The translations under genes and the position numbers were made by a program. The notes under the pieces were generated by a model. The model was given only the letters and a program-made list of their open reading frames with translations, did not search any database and was not told where the DNA came from. This document shows, piece by piece, positions 40,292-50,900 of a stretch of 64,000 bases of DNA. The stretch covers positions 56,050 to 120,049 of the forward strand of contig JBBQPM010000005.1 in assembly GCA_038217425.1 (NCBI GenBank). The letters are read 5' to 3'. This DNA comes from JAIEPT01 sp038217425. GTDB lineage: Bacteria; Planctomycetota; Planctomycetia; Gemmatales; Gemmataceae. How positions within the stretch are numbered: position 1 is the first letter of the stretch; every line of letters begins with the position of its first letter.

Positions 40292-42676
40292 ATGAAGCAA
40301 ATCCTCGCACTTGTTGTGTTGTTCGTTGCCGGTTCCGCTGCGCTTGCACAGGAAGTTCTTCCTTCGATCTCGAAACGGTTTGCGCCTGGTGCAGCTCCCT
40401 CGGAATTGCCGAACTTTCAGCGTCATGTCGTGACGCTCTTGGGTCGGCTCGGTTGTAACGGCCGAAATTGCCATGGCTCGTTTCAGGGGCGAGGCGGTTT
40501 CAAACTGTCGATGTTCGGCTTCGATTTCGACGCCGATCACACGGCCCTCGTCGGCGGCAAACGCCCGAAGGTCGATAAGGGCGATCCGCTCGAAAGCCTG
40601 CTGCTCGCCAAGCCGATCGACGCGGAAAACCATGGCGGCGGCGAACGCTTCAAGAAGGACGGCTGGGAGTATCGTGTTCTGCGTCAGTGGATCGCGGCCG
40701 GCGCCAAGAACGATAGCGACAAGGCGGGGAAGCTCACGCGTCTCGAGGTTTTGCCGCGCGAGCTGGCGACCGACGCGCAGCTCCAGGTCATCGCGCACTG
40801 GGCCGACGGTACGCGCGAGGACGTCACCTGTCTGACGCGCTTCGCATCCAACGACGACGGCGTCGCCAAGGTGAGCGACGGGGGGCGAGTCACGTTTGTC
40901 GGTAAGGGAGCGACCTACATTATTTCTTCGTACGACGGCGGCGTGCAGTCCACTCTCGCCATCCGCCCCGTCACGTCGCTCGCTAACGAAAAGTACCCGG
41001 ACTTGAAGCCGGCGACCGCGGTCGACGCCAAGATCGGCGGGCAGCTCAAAAAGCTCGGTATTCTGCCGTCGGAGTTATGCACGGACGAGGAGTTTCTGCG
41101 TCGGGTCATGCTCGACGTCGCGGGTACGCTACCGACGCCGCAACAGGTGCTCGAGTTTCGCGGCGACAAATCTCCGGACAAACGCCGAGCGAAAATCGAC
41201 CAGCTTCTGGAGAGTCCCGAGTATGCCGCGTGGTGGACGACGCTTCTCGGCGATTTGACGGGGCTCAATGCGCCGCTTTTTCTGGGCAACACCGAATGGG
41301 CGAAGGTAGCCGGCGATCAGTGGCAATCGTGGCTGCAGCGCCGAGTGCGCGACAACGTCGGTTACGACAAGATCGCGCGCGGGCTCATTCTCGCGGTGAG
41401 CCGGCGTCCGGGGCAAACGTACGAGGAATATGCGGCCGAGATGTCGCATTACACGCGTAAGAAGGCGCCGCTCGAGTATGCCGACCGCGAGTTCCTGGAT
41501 CATTTTTGGCATCGCGGCAACGTCGGGCAGGCGGACGAGAAGGCGCTGTCGTTCGCCCATATCTTCCTGGGCGTTCGGCTCGACTGCGCCCAGTGCCACA
41601 AGCATCCGTTCGACCAGTGGTCGCAGCAAGATTTCAAGCAATTCACCGCCTTCTTCCAGCGCATCCAGCGCGGTCTCGCCCCCGACTCGATTCCGATGCA
41701 CGCCAAGCTGCAGAAGTCGCTCGGCAATCCCGAGAAGTTGCCGGCGGCCGAACGGCGTGCGTTCTACCGCAAGATTTCCGAGCAAGGCGAGCCAGCGCCG
41801 TGGCGCGAAGTCTACATCGCCGCTCCGCCGAAAAGTCCCCACATCCTGCCGCGCATTCTCGGCGGCGACGTCGTGCCCATTACCGACGTGCATCCGCTCG
41901 AACCGCTCACCGCCTGGCTGCTGCGCCGCGATAATCCGTACTTCGCCCGCGCCTTCGTCAATCGCGTCTGGGCCCACTATTTCGGCCGAGGCATCGTCGA
42001 TGCGGTCGACGACTTCAATCTCGGCAATCCTCCCAGCAACAAGGAATTGCTCGACTACCTCGCGGGCGCTTTCGTCGAGCGCGGTTACGACATGAAATGG
42101 CTGCACCGCGAGATCCTGAACAGTCACGCCTATCAGCGTTCCTGGCGACCGAACGAGACGAACGCGCTCGACGAAAAGCACTTCAGCCGGGCCGTGCTGC
42201 GTCGACTGCACGCCGAGGTGGCGCTCGACGCGCTCACGACCGCGACCCTCGGCGCCAAGGCGCGGGCGGCGTATTTAACCAAGGTCGCCGACCGACGCAT
42301 TTACCAGCAGCCCACGGCCGACCTCAAACGTACCGAGTTCGGCTTGGCGGTCTTCGGCAAACCGCTCCGCATCACCAACTGCGATTGCGAACGGCAGATG
42401 GATCCCTCGCTGCTGCAGGCGATCTTCCTGCGGAACGACAAGGACCTGGTCACCCTGCTGGAGCGTAAAGACAGTTGGATCAAGGAAGTCTCCGCCAAGG
42501 ACGAGCCCGAGAAGCTCGTGCGCGAGGCGTATCTGCGTAGCCTCAGCCGATTGCCGACCGAGGCGGAGCTGAAGCGAAGTCACACGTATCTCGCCGCGGC
42601 GGCCACGCTGCAAGAAGGCGTCCGCGACTTGCTCTGGGCGCTACTCAACACGAAAGAATTCATCACGAATCATTGA
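40292..42676 (+). CDS. DUF1549/DUF1553 domain protein with N-terminal cytochrome-like motif
   Basis: 794 residues, planctomycete-specific architecture. Signal peptide LALVVLFVAGSAALAQ, then LGRLGCNGRNCHGSFQGRGGFKLSMFG, a heme-like Cys-x4-Cys-His. A Big-like domain (LPRELATDAQLQVIAHWADGT) follows, then DUF1549 (EEFLRRVMLDVAGTLPTPQQV, KIDQLLESPEYAAWW), a second heme-type CAQCHKHPFDQWSQ, and DUF1553 (FARAFVNRVWAHYFGRG, ELLDYLAGAFVERGYDMKWLHREILNSHAYQRS). These proteins travel with DUF1501 partners, as here. They probably work in the cell envelope on complex carbohydrates or redox chemistry; the reaction is unknown. Confidence 0.93.
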   Translation: MKQILALVVLFVAGSAALAQEVLPSISKRFAPGAAPSELPNFQRHVVTLLGRLGCNGRNCHGSFQGRGGFKLSMFGFDFDADHTALVGGKRPKVDKGDPLESLLLAKPIDAENHGGGERFKKDGWEYRVLRQWIAAGAKNDSDKAGKLTRLEVLPRELATDAQLQVIAHWADGTREDVTCLTRFASNDDGVAKVSDGGRVTFVGKGATYIISSYDGGVQSTLAIRPVTSLANEKYPDLKPATAVDAKIGGQLKKLGILPSELCTDEEFLRRVMLDVAGTLPTPQQVLEFRGDKSPDKRRAKIDQLLESPEYAAWWTTLLGDLTGLNAPLFLGNTEWAKVAGDQWQSWLQRRVRDNVGYDKIARGLILAVSRRPGQTYEEYAAEMSHYTRKKAPLEYADREFLDHFWHRGNVGQADEKALSFAHIFLGVRLDCAQCHKHPFDQWSQQDFKQFTAFFQRIQRGLAPDSIPMHAKLQKSLGNPEKLPAAERRAFYRKISEQGEPAPWREVYIAAPPKSPHILPRILGGDVVPITDVHPLEPLTAWLLRRDNPYFARAFVNRVWAHYFGRGIVDAVDDFNLGNPPSNKELLDYLAGAFVERGYDMKWLHREILNSHAYQRSWRPNETNALDEKHFSRAVLRRLHAEVALDALTTATLGAKARAAYLTKVADRRIYQQPTADLKRTEFGLAVFGKPLRITNCDCERQMDPSLLQAIFLRNDKDLVTLLERKDSWIKEVSAKDEPEKLVREAYLRSLSRLPTEAELKRSHTYLAAAATLQEGVRDLLWALLNTKEFITNH

Positions 42677-42692
42677 TGCCGGAGACCCGAAC

Positions 42693-43988
42693 ATGAATCA
42701 TGCTTATTGCGACCGCATCACGCGGCGCGGCGCCTTGAAAGTCGGAATGCTCGGCGGACTGGGCTTGAGCCTTTCGAGTTACTTGTCGCTCGCGCAGCAG
42801 AACGCCGGCGCGCGTCCGACGGCGGACTCGTGCATCTTCATCCATCTGCAAGGCGGGCCCTCCCATCTCGATACGCTCGACATGAAGCCCGACGCTCCCG
42901 ACGAGGAGCGCGGCGAGTTCGGTTCGATCGCCACGCGTACCGCCGGGTATCGCGTGTGCGAACACCTCCCCAAGTTCGCCCAGGCCGTGAACGAATTTTG
43001 CATCCTGCGCGGCATGAGCCATTCCGCCGGCGCCCATCCGCAGGCCGACGAGTACATCTTCACCGGCAACCGCCCCAGCGCGGCCGTCAAGTTTCCCGGT
43101 CTCGGCTCGGTGCTGGCGCGCGAACGTCCCGCCCGCGCCGACCTTCCCAGCTTCGTCGCCGTGCCGACCTCCGAGATGGGCCCCGGCTTCCTGGGCGTCG
43201 CGTACTCCTCCTTCAAGACAACCAACGTTCCCCGTCGCGGCCAACCCTTCGAAGTCCGCGGCCTCTCGCTCACCAACGGATTGACCATCGAGAGCGTGCA
43301 GAATCGCACCCGCCTGTTGCAAGACCTCGACTCGAGGTTCCAGGCGATCGAGAAAAACAACAGCCTGCTCCAGGGAATGGATCGCTTCGGCCAGGTCGCC
43401 AACGAGATGATCCTTTCCGCCCATGCCCGCGACGCCTTCGACGTCGGCAGGGAACCCGCACGGCTCGCCAATCTGTTCGACAACAATGAGTTCGCCCAGA
43501 GCCTGCTCCTTTCAGCCCGACTGGTCGAGTTTGGCGTCCGCTTCGTGACCGTGCAGTACGGCGCCTGGGACACGCATCGCGATAACTTCAGCAACCTCAA
43601 AGACAAGTTGCTCCCCCCTTTCGACGGCGGCATCACGGCCCTGATCGAGACGCTCAAGCAGAAAGGTCTGCTCGAACGGACGCTGGTCGTATGCCTGGGC
43701 GAGTTCGGCCGCACGCCGAGCATCAATGCACAGACGGGACGCGATCACTGGCCGCGCGCCGGCTGGGCGCTGTTCGCAGGCGGCGGGGTGCAGGCGAATC
43801 AGATGATCGGCGGCACCGATCGCAAGGGACACGGCCCCGACGACGGCACCAAAATTGCGCCCGACGACCTCGCCACGTCGATCTATACTGCCCTGGGAAT
43901 CGATCCGAAAAAGGAATACTCCACCAGCTCCGGCCGACCGGTCACGCTCGTGCAGCATGGCGAAGCGGTGCGCGGTTTGTTTGGATGA
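42693..43988 (+). CDS. DUF1501 family protein, Tat-exported
   Basis: 431 residues, 16 nt after the DUF1549/1553 gene, with GGAG before the ATG. Twin-arginine-like start RITRRGALKVGMLGGLGLSL. The alkaline-phosphatase-like/sulfatase-related DUF1501 signatures are CIFIHLQGGPSHLDTLDMKPDAPDE, FCILRGMSHSAGAHPQ, FVTVQYGAWDTHRDNF and VVCLGEFGRTPSINAQTGRDHWPRA. Tat export suggests it folds with a metal in the cytoplasm. The pair with DUF1549/1553 is typical of planctomycetes, where it is linked to sulfated polysaccharide use by inference. Confidence 0.93.
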   Translation: MNHAYCDRITRRGALKVGMLGGLGLSLSSYLSLAQQNAGARPTADSCIFIHLQGGPSHLDTLDMKPDAPDEERGEFGSIATRTAGYRVCEHLPKFAQAVNEFCILRGMSHSAGAHPQADEYIFTGNRPSAAVKFPGLGSVLARERPARADLPSFVAVPTSEMGPGFLGVAYSSFKTTNVPRRGQPFEVRGLSLTNGLTIESVQNRTRLLQDLDSRFQAIEKNNSLLQGMDRFGQVANEMILSAHARDAFDVGREPARLANLFDNNEFAQSLLLSARLVEFGVRFVTVQYGAWDTHRDNFSNLKDKLLPPFDGGITALIETLKQKGLLERTLVVCLGEFGRTPSINAQTGRDHWPRAGWALFAGGGVQANQMIGGTDRKGHGPDDGTKIAPDDLATSIYTALGIDPKKEYSTSSGRPVTLVQHGEAVRGLFG

Positions 43989-44054
43989 TGCGGAGCGTGC
44001 AGACGACGGCGTGTTCTTGAAAAATTTGGACGGGACGTGCGAAGGGGAATATCG

Positions 44055-45785
44055 ATGATCCGACGTTTGCTTGCACTTCTGGGATGCGTTCTGCTCGTCA
44101 TCGCGTGCGCCGCCGCGAACGGCCATGATACCGAGCTGCCAGCCAAGACGACGGCGCCCGGCGAGTTGCGGACCCATGGCACGATTCATTCCATCGGCAT
44201 CGAGTGGGATCTGTCTGGGGATGCCAATCACAATGCAGAGTGTCAAGTACGATTTCGCGCCGAAGGCACGACGACCTGGAAGAAGACGCTGCCGCTGTTT
44301 CGCATCGATTATTTCGGAGTTTATAACACGCGCAAGGCCGACCGCGCCTACAACATGTTCGCCGGCAGCATTCTCTTTCTCCAGCCGGGCACTCGCTATG
44401 AAGTGGAGCTCGACCTGCGCGATCCCGACGGCGGCGCCGCGATGAAGCGGTTTACGATTGCCACCCGTCCGCTGCCGCGGCTGCCGGAAGGGGGCAAAAA
44501 GCTGTATGTCACGCCCGGCGACGGCGGCGGCGACGGAACGGCCGAGAAACCGTTCCTCGGCCTCGCGTCGGCGCAAAAGGTTGTCCAACCGGGCGACGTC
44601 GTGCTAATGCGTCCCGGCAAATACGGCGTCTTCAAGTTCGACAAGCCGGGCGAATCGGGCCGATTTATCGCCTGGAAAAAAGCTGAAGAGGGCGAAGTCG
44701 TTTTCGATTCCGCTAAGATTGCTGCGAGCCATCTTTACCTCGAAGGCCTGACCTTTCGAAAGAATCAGGCCGGCACGGCACTGAAAGTCGAAGGCGCCGT
44801 CAAGGATGTTGCGCTGTGCCGCTCGAGCTTTTTCGGCTTTCATCATTCGATCATGCTGAGCCGAGAAAGCGCGGACTGGTACATCGCCGACAACGTCATC
44901 GTCGGCGATAACGATCCGGAGAAGTCGATCCTCGAAGGCGAAGCGATCGACTTGAACGCCTCGGCCGGTCACGTCGTCGCGCACAATCGCGTCTCGCGAA
45001 CGGAGAACGGCGTCCACTACCCGGGCCGAAACTGCGACATCTTCGGCAACGACATCTTCGACACCACCGACGACGGCATCGAGCCCGATTACGGCTATTG
45101 CAACATCCGCATCTGGGAGAACCGCATCTACAATTACAAAAACAACGGGCTCAGCTTTCAGCCCATGTTCTGCGGGCCGTGGTACTTCATTCGCAACCAG
45201 GTGATCGGCACGGGTTACACGTTTAAGTTCCGCGTGCAGGATCGGTTCCTCCTCGTCAATAACACGTTCGTCACCTGGAGCTTCGCCAGTCCGCGGATGC
45301 ATCATGTATTGACGTCGTACTCGCGCAACAATCTCTACATCTGCGCCGGCAAGCCGGAACGGGCGCCGATCTGGACGGCGTTCAACAACAAGGACGAAAA
45401 GCTGGAGATGGTACGTGCCGTCGATTTCAAACCGAACTGGATGACGGACGTGGATTACGATGGCTTCGACTGGGGCGAAAGTAAGATCGCATTCCGCTGG
45501 GACAAGAAGTTTTATAACGATTTGCCGAGTTTCGCGGCAGATATTGGCATCGAAAAGCACGGCGTTCGCGTGTTCAAGGAACAAATCTTCGAACGATTCG
45601 ACGTCCCCCGCGAAGCGGGTCGCGTCGGTCCGACTGTGCTCACGCTGAAGAAGGGCTCAAACGCAGTCGACGCAGGGGCGGTCGTGCCCAATATTAATGA
45701 AGAGTTCGTCGGCAGGGCGCCCGATCTGGGCGCTCATGAACTCGGCAGACCCGCGCCGACGTACGGGCCGCGTACTGGCAAATGA
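44055..45785 (+). CDS. secreted right-handed parallel beta-helix protein
   Basis: 576 residues from the ATG at 44055 (AAGGGGA 7 nt upstream). Signal peptide LLALLGCVLLVIACAAANG. A fibronectin-like N-terminal part (GTIHSIGIEWDLSGDAN) is followed by a DUF1565-like start of a beta-helix (KLYVTPGDGGGDGTAEKPFLGLASAQKVVQPGDVVLM) and turns such as AHNRVSRTENGVHYPGRNCDIFGNDIFDTTDDGIEPDYGYCNIRIWENRIYNYKNNGLSF. Such proteins are polysaccharide lyases or epimerases, but catalytic residues cannot be placed. It is about 66 nt after the DUF1501 gene, same direction. Confidence 0.8.
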   Translation: MIRRLLALLGCVLLVIACAAANGHDTELPAKTTAPGELRTHGTIHSIGIEWDLSGDANHNAECQVRFRAEGTTTWKKTLPLFRIDYFGVYNTRKADRAYNMFAGSILFLQPGTRYEVELDLRDPDGGAAMKRFTIATRPLPRLPEGGKKLYVTPGDGGGDGTAEKPFLGLASAQKVVQPGDVVLMRPGKYGVFKFDKPGESGRFIAWKKAEEGEVVFDSAKIAASHLYLEGLTFRKNQAGTALKVEGAVKDVALCRSSFFGFHHSIMLSRESADWYIADNVIVGDNDPEKSILEGEAIDLNASAGHVVAHNRVSRTENGVHYPGRNCDIFGNDIFDTTDDGIEPDYGYCNIRIWENRIYNYKNNGLSFQPMFCGPWYFIRNQVIGTGYTFKFRVQDRFLLVNNTFVTWSFASPRMHHVLTSYSRNNLYICAGKPERAPIWTAFNNKDEKLEMVRAVDFKPNWMTDVDYDGFDWGESKIAFRWDKKFYNDLPSFAADIGIEKHGVRVFKEQIFERFDVPREAGRVGPTVLTLKKGSNAVDAGAVVPNINEEFVGRAPDLGAHELGRPAPTYGPRTGK

Positions 45786-45792
45786 CGCTAAT

Positions 45793-45992
45793 AGCGTCCG
45801 GAAGAAATGAACGCAATCGCTGCAAAGCTTGGCGATTGGCTAAGGCGAGCGGCCGACGTTAGTCGGCCGGTATAGCATCCCATTCGAAGATCCGATCGCA
45901 ACCGCTCAAGCACACGTACCGGCCGACTCACGTCGGCCGCTCGCCTAATTCGGAGTCTCCCTACCGGTAGTCCGTCATTTCTTCCGAACGCT
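45793..45992 (+). mobile_element. MITE-like element, copy 1
   Basis: 200 bp bounded by imperfect 18-nt terminal inverted repeats: AGCGTCCGGAAGAAATGA at the left and TCATTTCTTCCGAACGCT at the right. Inside lies a long palindrome (GGCGAGCGGCCGAC and complement). Flanks CTAAT and CTAA are shared by the other copy. No ORF. An almost identical copy lies inverted at 47730-47927. Confidence 0.85.
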
Positions 45993-46103
45993 CTAAGAGA
46001 AACGATGCCTCGCCATCGCCGACCCCATGACTACGGGATCTATCGGCGTGGCTTCTTCCCCGCCGAAGCTCATTCGTTCCGGAGGTCGACTCGAAGTGAT
46101 CCA

Positions 46104-47600
46104 TCAAGATTTCTCGAGCAGTTCCGGCCTCATTTCGCCGTCCCCGGCGATTGGAAACGGCCGTCCTTGAGCGTCCGGTACCTGGGTATGCGGGTCGATG
46201 CCGAGCAGGTGAAAAGCCGTCGCGAGAATGTCTTTGGGCGAGATCGGCGTGTCGCGTACTTCGCCGCCGAGGCGATCGGAGCTGCCGACGACGCGTCCGC
46301 GTGCGATGCCGCCCCCTGCGAGTACCGACGAATACACGCGCGACCAGTGATGTCGGCCTGCCCCGCTCGGCTTCGAATCGATCAGCGGCGTTCGGCCATG
46401 TTCGCTGAGACAGAGAACCAATGTATCGTCAAGCATGCCGCGTTGGCGGAGATCGTCGATGAGTGCCGGATAGGCCAGGTCGAAGCCGGGCAGGAGATAC
46501 TCCTTGAGGCGCGGGTAGTGATTGCTGTGCGTGTCCCAACCGCAGCTGGCGAATTGGCCGAAGCCGTCCCAGAAAACGGAAACGAATTTCGTCCCGGCCT
46601 CGACTAGCCTCCGCGCCGCCAGGCACGATTGCCCGAACAGCGTCATGCCGTAGCGCTCTCGGAGCGCGAGCGATTCCCGGCCGATATCGAGCGCCTGATG
46701 TACGGCGTTGGACGTGAGCAGGTTGTACGCACGTCGGCGATGATGATCGAATACCTGACCGGCCGCATCGACGCGTCGTTGGGCCAACTCGAATTGCGCC
46801 AGTAGCGATTGTCGAAGGTTGAGGCGATCAACGGGGATGTCGTCGCGCAGTCGGCTGTCGGAAGAGAGGATGAATCGACCATTGGGCAAAGTGCCTGCAA
46901 ACGGATCGAGAAAATCGCGAGTTTGGCCCCCGGTGTAGCGAGGCGCCATGCGTGTGCCGGCGCCGGTGAAGTCGGTCCAAAGAGGATCGTGCGCCTGTCC
47001 GAGAAACGCTGCAAAGGGCCCCGCGTTGACGAGCGTGTCGGTCTTGGAGTTGAGCATCCAGGGAAGCGCGAGGTTGCGCGGCATCTCCGTAACGCCGCGC
47101 GGCGCGGGGTCCGCTTGCCGCTGGGCGAGGTAGTCGACCACGGAGCCGATGTAGGGCCAGTGCCGCTTGTCGCGCGGCCGAGTTTCTAGTTCCGGCGTGT
47201 AGGTGGGAATGCCGCTGACCGCGTAGGCGACGCCGTGCTCCGCATAGCGATGCGACATCGAACGCACCGTCGTAACCTGATCCATGATCCGTGAGGTCCG
47301 CGGCAACAGTTCGCAGACGCGCAACCCCGGGACGGCGGACGCGATGGATCCGAACTCGCCGCGCACCTCCGCGACCGCGTCGGGTTTCGGGTCGAAGGTC
47401 TCGTGCTGCGAGGGCGAACCGTACAGGAAAATGAGAATACACGCCTTCGCCTGGCCAAAGCGCGGGGCAACCGCGGGCGAGGCCGAGGCCTGGGCGAATT
47501 GATCTGCCAAGCTGAAGGCGCCGAGGCTTCCCAGCGACAGCAGTTCGCGCCGTGACAAGCCGTCGCACAAGCGTCGCGAAGTTCCGAACAGGTTGAGCAC
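46104..47600 (-). CDS. DUF1501 family protein, between two MITE copies
   Basis: 498 residues. N-terminal Tat-like start GLSRRELLSLGSLGAFSLA. DUF1501 motifs are KACILIFLYGSPSQHETFDPKPDA, VTTVRSMSHRYAEHGVAY, FVSVFWDGFGQFASCGWDTH and LVLCLSEHGRTPLIDSKPSG. It differs clearly from the DUF1501 protein at 42693-43988, and is read in the opposite direction without a DUF1549/1553 partner. Two inverted copies of a 200-bp MITE-like element lie 110 nt past its stop and 130 nt before its start, so the gene could invert by recombination or have moved with them. Confidence 0.9.
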   Translation of the reverse strand: MLNLFGTSRRLCDGLSRRELLSLGSLGAFSLADQFAQASASPAVAPRFGQAKACILIFLYGSPSQHETFDPKPDAVAEVRGEFGSIASAVPGLRVCELLPRTSRIMDQVTTVRSMSHRYAEHGVAYAVSGIPTYTPELETRPRDKRHWPYIGSVVDYLAQRQADPAPRGVTEMPRNLALPWMLNSKTDTLVNAGPFAAFLGQAHDPLWTDFTGAGTRMAPRYTGGQTRDFLDPFAGTLPNGRFILSSDSRLRDDIPVDRLNLRQSLLAQFELAQRRVDAAGQVFDHHRRRAYNLLTSNAVHQALDIGRESLALRERYGMTLFGQSCLAARRLVEAGTKFVSVFWDGFGQFASCGWDTHSNHYPRLKEYLLPGFDLAYPALIDDLRQRGMLDDTLVLCLSEHGRTPLIDSKPSGAGRHHWSRVYSSVLAGGGIARGRVVGSSDRLGGEVRDTPISPKDILATAFHLLGIDPHTQVPDAQGRPFPIAGDGEMRPELLEKS

Positions 47601-47729
47601 GGATAATCTCCGAGTTTGTGAAGCAATCTCGATTCTACCTGCTTCGAGAAAAAATCACAGCAAAAACTCGGCTGCATCGTTCGGATAGTGCGAGCATCTT
47701 TCGTCGGGCCGGGGGAAATTCGTTTAGAG

Positions 47730-47927
47730 CGTTCGGAAGAAATGGCGGAATACCGATAGGAAGACTCTGAATTAGGCGAGCGGCCGACGTGAGTCGGCCA
47801 GTACGTGTGCTTGAGCGGTTGCGATCGGAACTTCGAATGGGATGCTATACCGGCCGACTCACGTCGGCCGCTCGCCATAGCCAATCGCCAAGCTTTGCAG
47901 CGATTGCGTTCATTTCTTCCGAACGCT
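47730..47927 (-). mobile_element. MITE-like element, copy 2 (inverted)
   Basis: 198 bp, the reverse complement of the copy at 45793-45992 with about 95 percent identity over most of its length (GATTGGCTATGGCGAGCGG, CATCCCATTCGAAGTTCC and so on). Same terminal repeats (AGCGTTCGGAAGAAATG) and inner palindrome. It lies between the DUF1501 start and the M36 peptidase stop. Confidence 0.85.
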
Positions 47928-47990
47928 ATTAGGGCTTCACGTTATCGGTGCAACTCGGTCGTTGACGATTGCTTGAATGGTCCCAGCCAG

Positions 47991-50900
47991 CTATGCCACT
48001 TTCTCAATGCGGACGCTGTCGGCGATGACGAAACCGTTGGCCAAGTCGCTAAGAGACACCACCAGCTTGTTGCCAACCAGCGTAAACGTGCCAGGGAGCG
48101 TTTTCCATTTCGTGGCGCCGCTATCGCTGAACGTGGTAGTCGGAGCGAGACGCTGGTTGACCGCTTCCGTACGGATCGGAACGTCGCCGTCGCGAACTGT
48201 GAACGGCGCATTCGTGGCACGGTTGGCTTCTTGCTTATAGGCGACCGAAACCTGATAGATGCCGGGCGCAGTGAAAAAGGTCCACTCCGACCGATTCAAT
48301 CCGCTTCCTTTGGAATGGTACAACAGGCTATTATTCACGCCCTGGCCGCCATAGAGCACCCAACCGCTGCCGATTGTCGTGAAACTGGCGTCGGCGTTAT
48401 CAATCTTTTGAATTGTCGCTGCCGGCGTTGCGAGGACCGTGCCAAAGAGCGTGAAGCCGAACGGACTCGCCGAGTCGTTGCTGGTGAAGGCAGCGGCGCC
48501 GCTGAAACTGCCGAGCGAGGCGGCACTCATCTCCACGGTGACGGTTGTCGAGGCGCCCGGAGCGAGCGACGTGCTGCCGAACGTTGCCGTCACCGTGAAG
48601 CCCGTGGGGACGGTGAGCGGGCTGGTAATGTTGAGCGTCTGCGAGCCGTTGTTGGTGACGGTGAAGGTCTTCGAGATCGGCGTGCCGACGTACGTGGAAC
48701 CGACGTCGAATACGCTGGCGGAGGCGATCGTCGTCGTGCCTTGTTTCACGCCGACCTTGGCGCCGGCGACGAACGCGCCGACCTTTTCGATGCGGATGCC
48801 GTCGGCAATCACGAAGCCGTTGGCGTTGTTGGACAGCGTGACGATCAGCGTCGTGCCGGTGATGACGAAGGGCGTGACCGCGAGGTTCTCCCAGACGCCG
48901 AAGTCGTTGGGCGCGACCTTCTGATTGAGCGTGATTGTGCCGAGGTTGTTCGCTCCGTCGAAGACGGTGAATGGAGAGTTACTGGCACGGTTGTCCTCGG
49001 CGTTCCAGGTAGCAGAAACCTGATAGAGACCGGGCGCGACCGGAAAGGTCCAGGTCGCGATTCGGTCGCCGGTACCGGCGGGGGCGTAGGTGATATCGTT
49101 CTGAAACCCTTGGCTGGCCAGATACACCCAAGCCGGTCCTGCGGTGGTAAAGGATGTGCTGGAACTGGGTGTGTTGTCGAAGATCTGCACCGCGGGGAGT
49201 GCCTCAACCGTGCCGGAGACGTTGATGACGTAGTTCGCTTCGTCGCTGTCACTGGTTTGAAACGAGAGTGGCCCCGCGAAGGAGCCCAGACTAGCCGCAT
49301 CGAACTGAACGGTGAACGTTGCCGAACCGCCGCGTGCGATCGGCGTGCTGAAGTTGGAGACGATTGAGAAGCCGGCGGGGAGGTTGATCGGACCAGTGAG
49401 CGTCAAGTCCGAAACGCCGATGTTGTAGATTGTAAAGCTTTTTTGAACCGCAGCGCCGAGATTGGAGGCTCCGAAACTGACCGAACCGCCGCTGATAACG
49501 TCAATGCCCTCCTGCACAACGTGGATCTCCGCCCCGACAGGGAGCGCGCCGAGCCGTTCCACGCGGATGGCATCTGCGATCACATAGCCGTTCGCCAGAT
49601 TGCTCAGTTCGACGGTGAGACTAGACCCGACGAGGGAATACGCGGCGCCGAGATATTTCCAGGTGACGCCGTCGGCGGTGAAATCGTTGGGAGCGATCTT
49701 TTGATTGACGAGAATGGTACTAAGCGACGTTGCTCCATCTTTGAGGGTAAAGGGGGCGTCGCTTGCGCGATTGCCTTCCCGAGACCAAGTGGCGGCAATC
49801 CGATACAGCCCGGGAGTGACGTGAAACGTCCAGGACGCGATGTTCGATCCGTTGCCGGCCGCGGCGAAGCGGACGTCCCCCTGGTAGCCCTGCGTGTAGG
49901 GAGCCCAACCAGCACCGGCAGTCGCGAAGCCGACGTCGCCGTCGTCGAGGATCAGATCGCCCGTGATCGAGATCGTTGCTGTCGCCTTGCCGCTTTGCGG
50001 TGCCACGGCGCTCGCATCCTGGCTCGACTCCACGTCGAAGGTCCCCGCTTTATTGCTATTGGCCGTCGGCAAGAATCGCACGCCCGCCTGACCCTCGGCA
50101 AACGAGATGAAACTGCCGTTAAGGATCGGCGTCGTGCCGTTACTCTTGTACAACGTACCGCCCGCGATGCCGCTGATCTTGAAATGCGAGACCTCGGCTC
50201 CGTCGGCTGAGTTTCGGCTAATGACGATGCCGCCCGATAGCGTGTTTGCCGCTGTGGAAACGTTCGAAACCTGCGGCGTGTCACCCACAGGGGTGACGGC
50301 GATCGTGCTAGTTGCCTTGCTGCTCCCTGCGACCACCGTCGTGCCATTCTGAGACAACTCAGCACTGAAGCTCCCCGCGAGGTTGCTGTTCGCGGCCGGC
50401 AGGAACTTCACGCCGGCCGAGCCGTCGGCGACGGTGATGAAGTCGCCATTGTTGATCTGAGTCGTGCCGTTGTTCTTGAATAGCGTGCCGCCCGTGATGC
50501 CGCTGATCTTGAAGTGCGTGACCCCTTGGCCGGAAGTTGGCGCGATCGCGATGGCTGCGGACAGCGTGTCTTCCAGTGTACTGGCGTTTGCCACGGTGGC
50601 CGCGGCGCGGTTCCCGAAGTTGCGATCGACGATCGACTGGCCGCCGGCGATGAGGACGTCGTGGACGCCACTCGCCGGTGCGGTCTGAGTGAAGCCGGCC
50701 TGATTGACTTCGCGAATGTGATAGGTCGCATCGGCCAGGCCGTAGAAGGAGTAATTGCCGTCGGCATCGGTGACCGTCGAAGATTCCGCGACGCCATAGG
50801 TGATTTGCAGCGACCAGTTGAGCAGGGCGCCGGCGTTTCCGGCGGTGCTGTCGTCCATGCGTAAGCGCCAGTTGCCGTTCGGATCTCGGCCATTCAGTTG

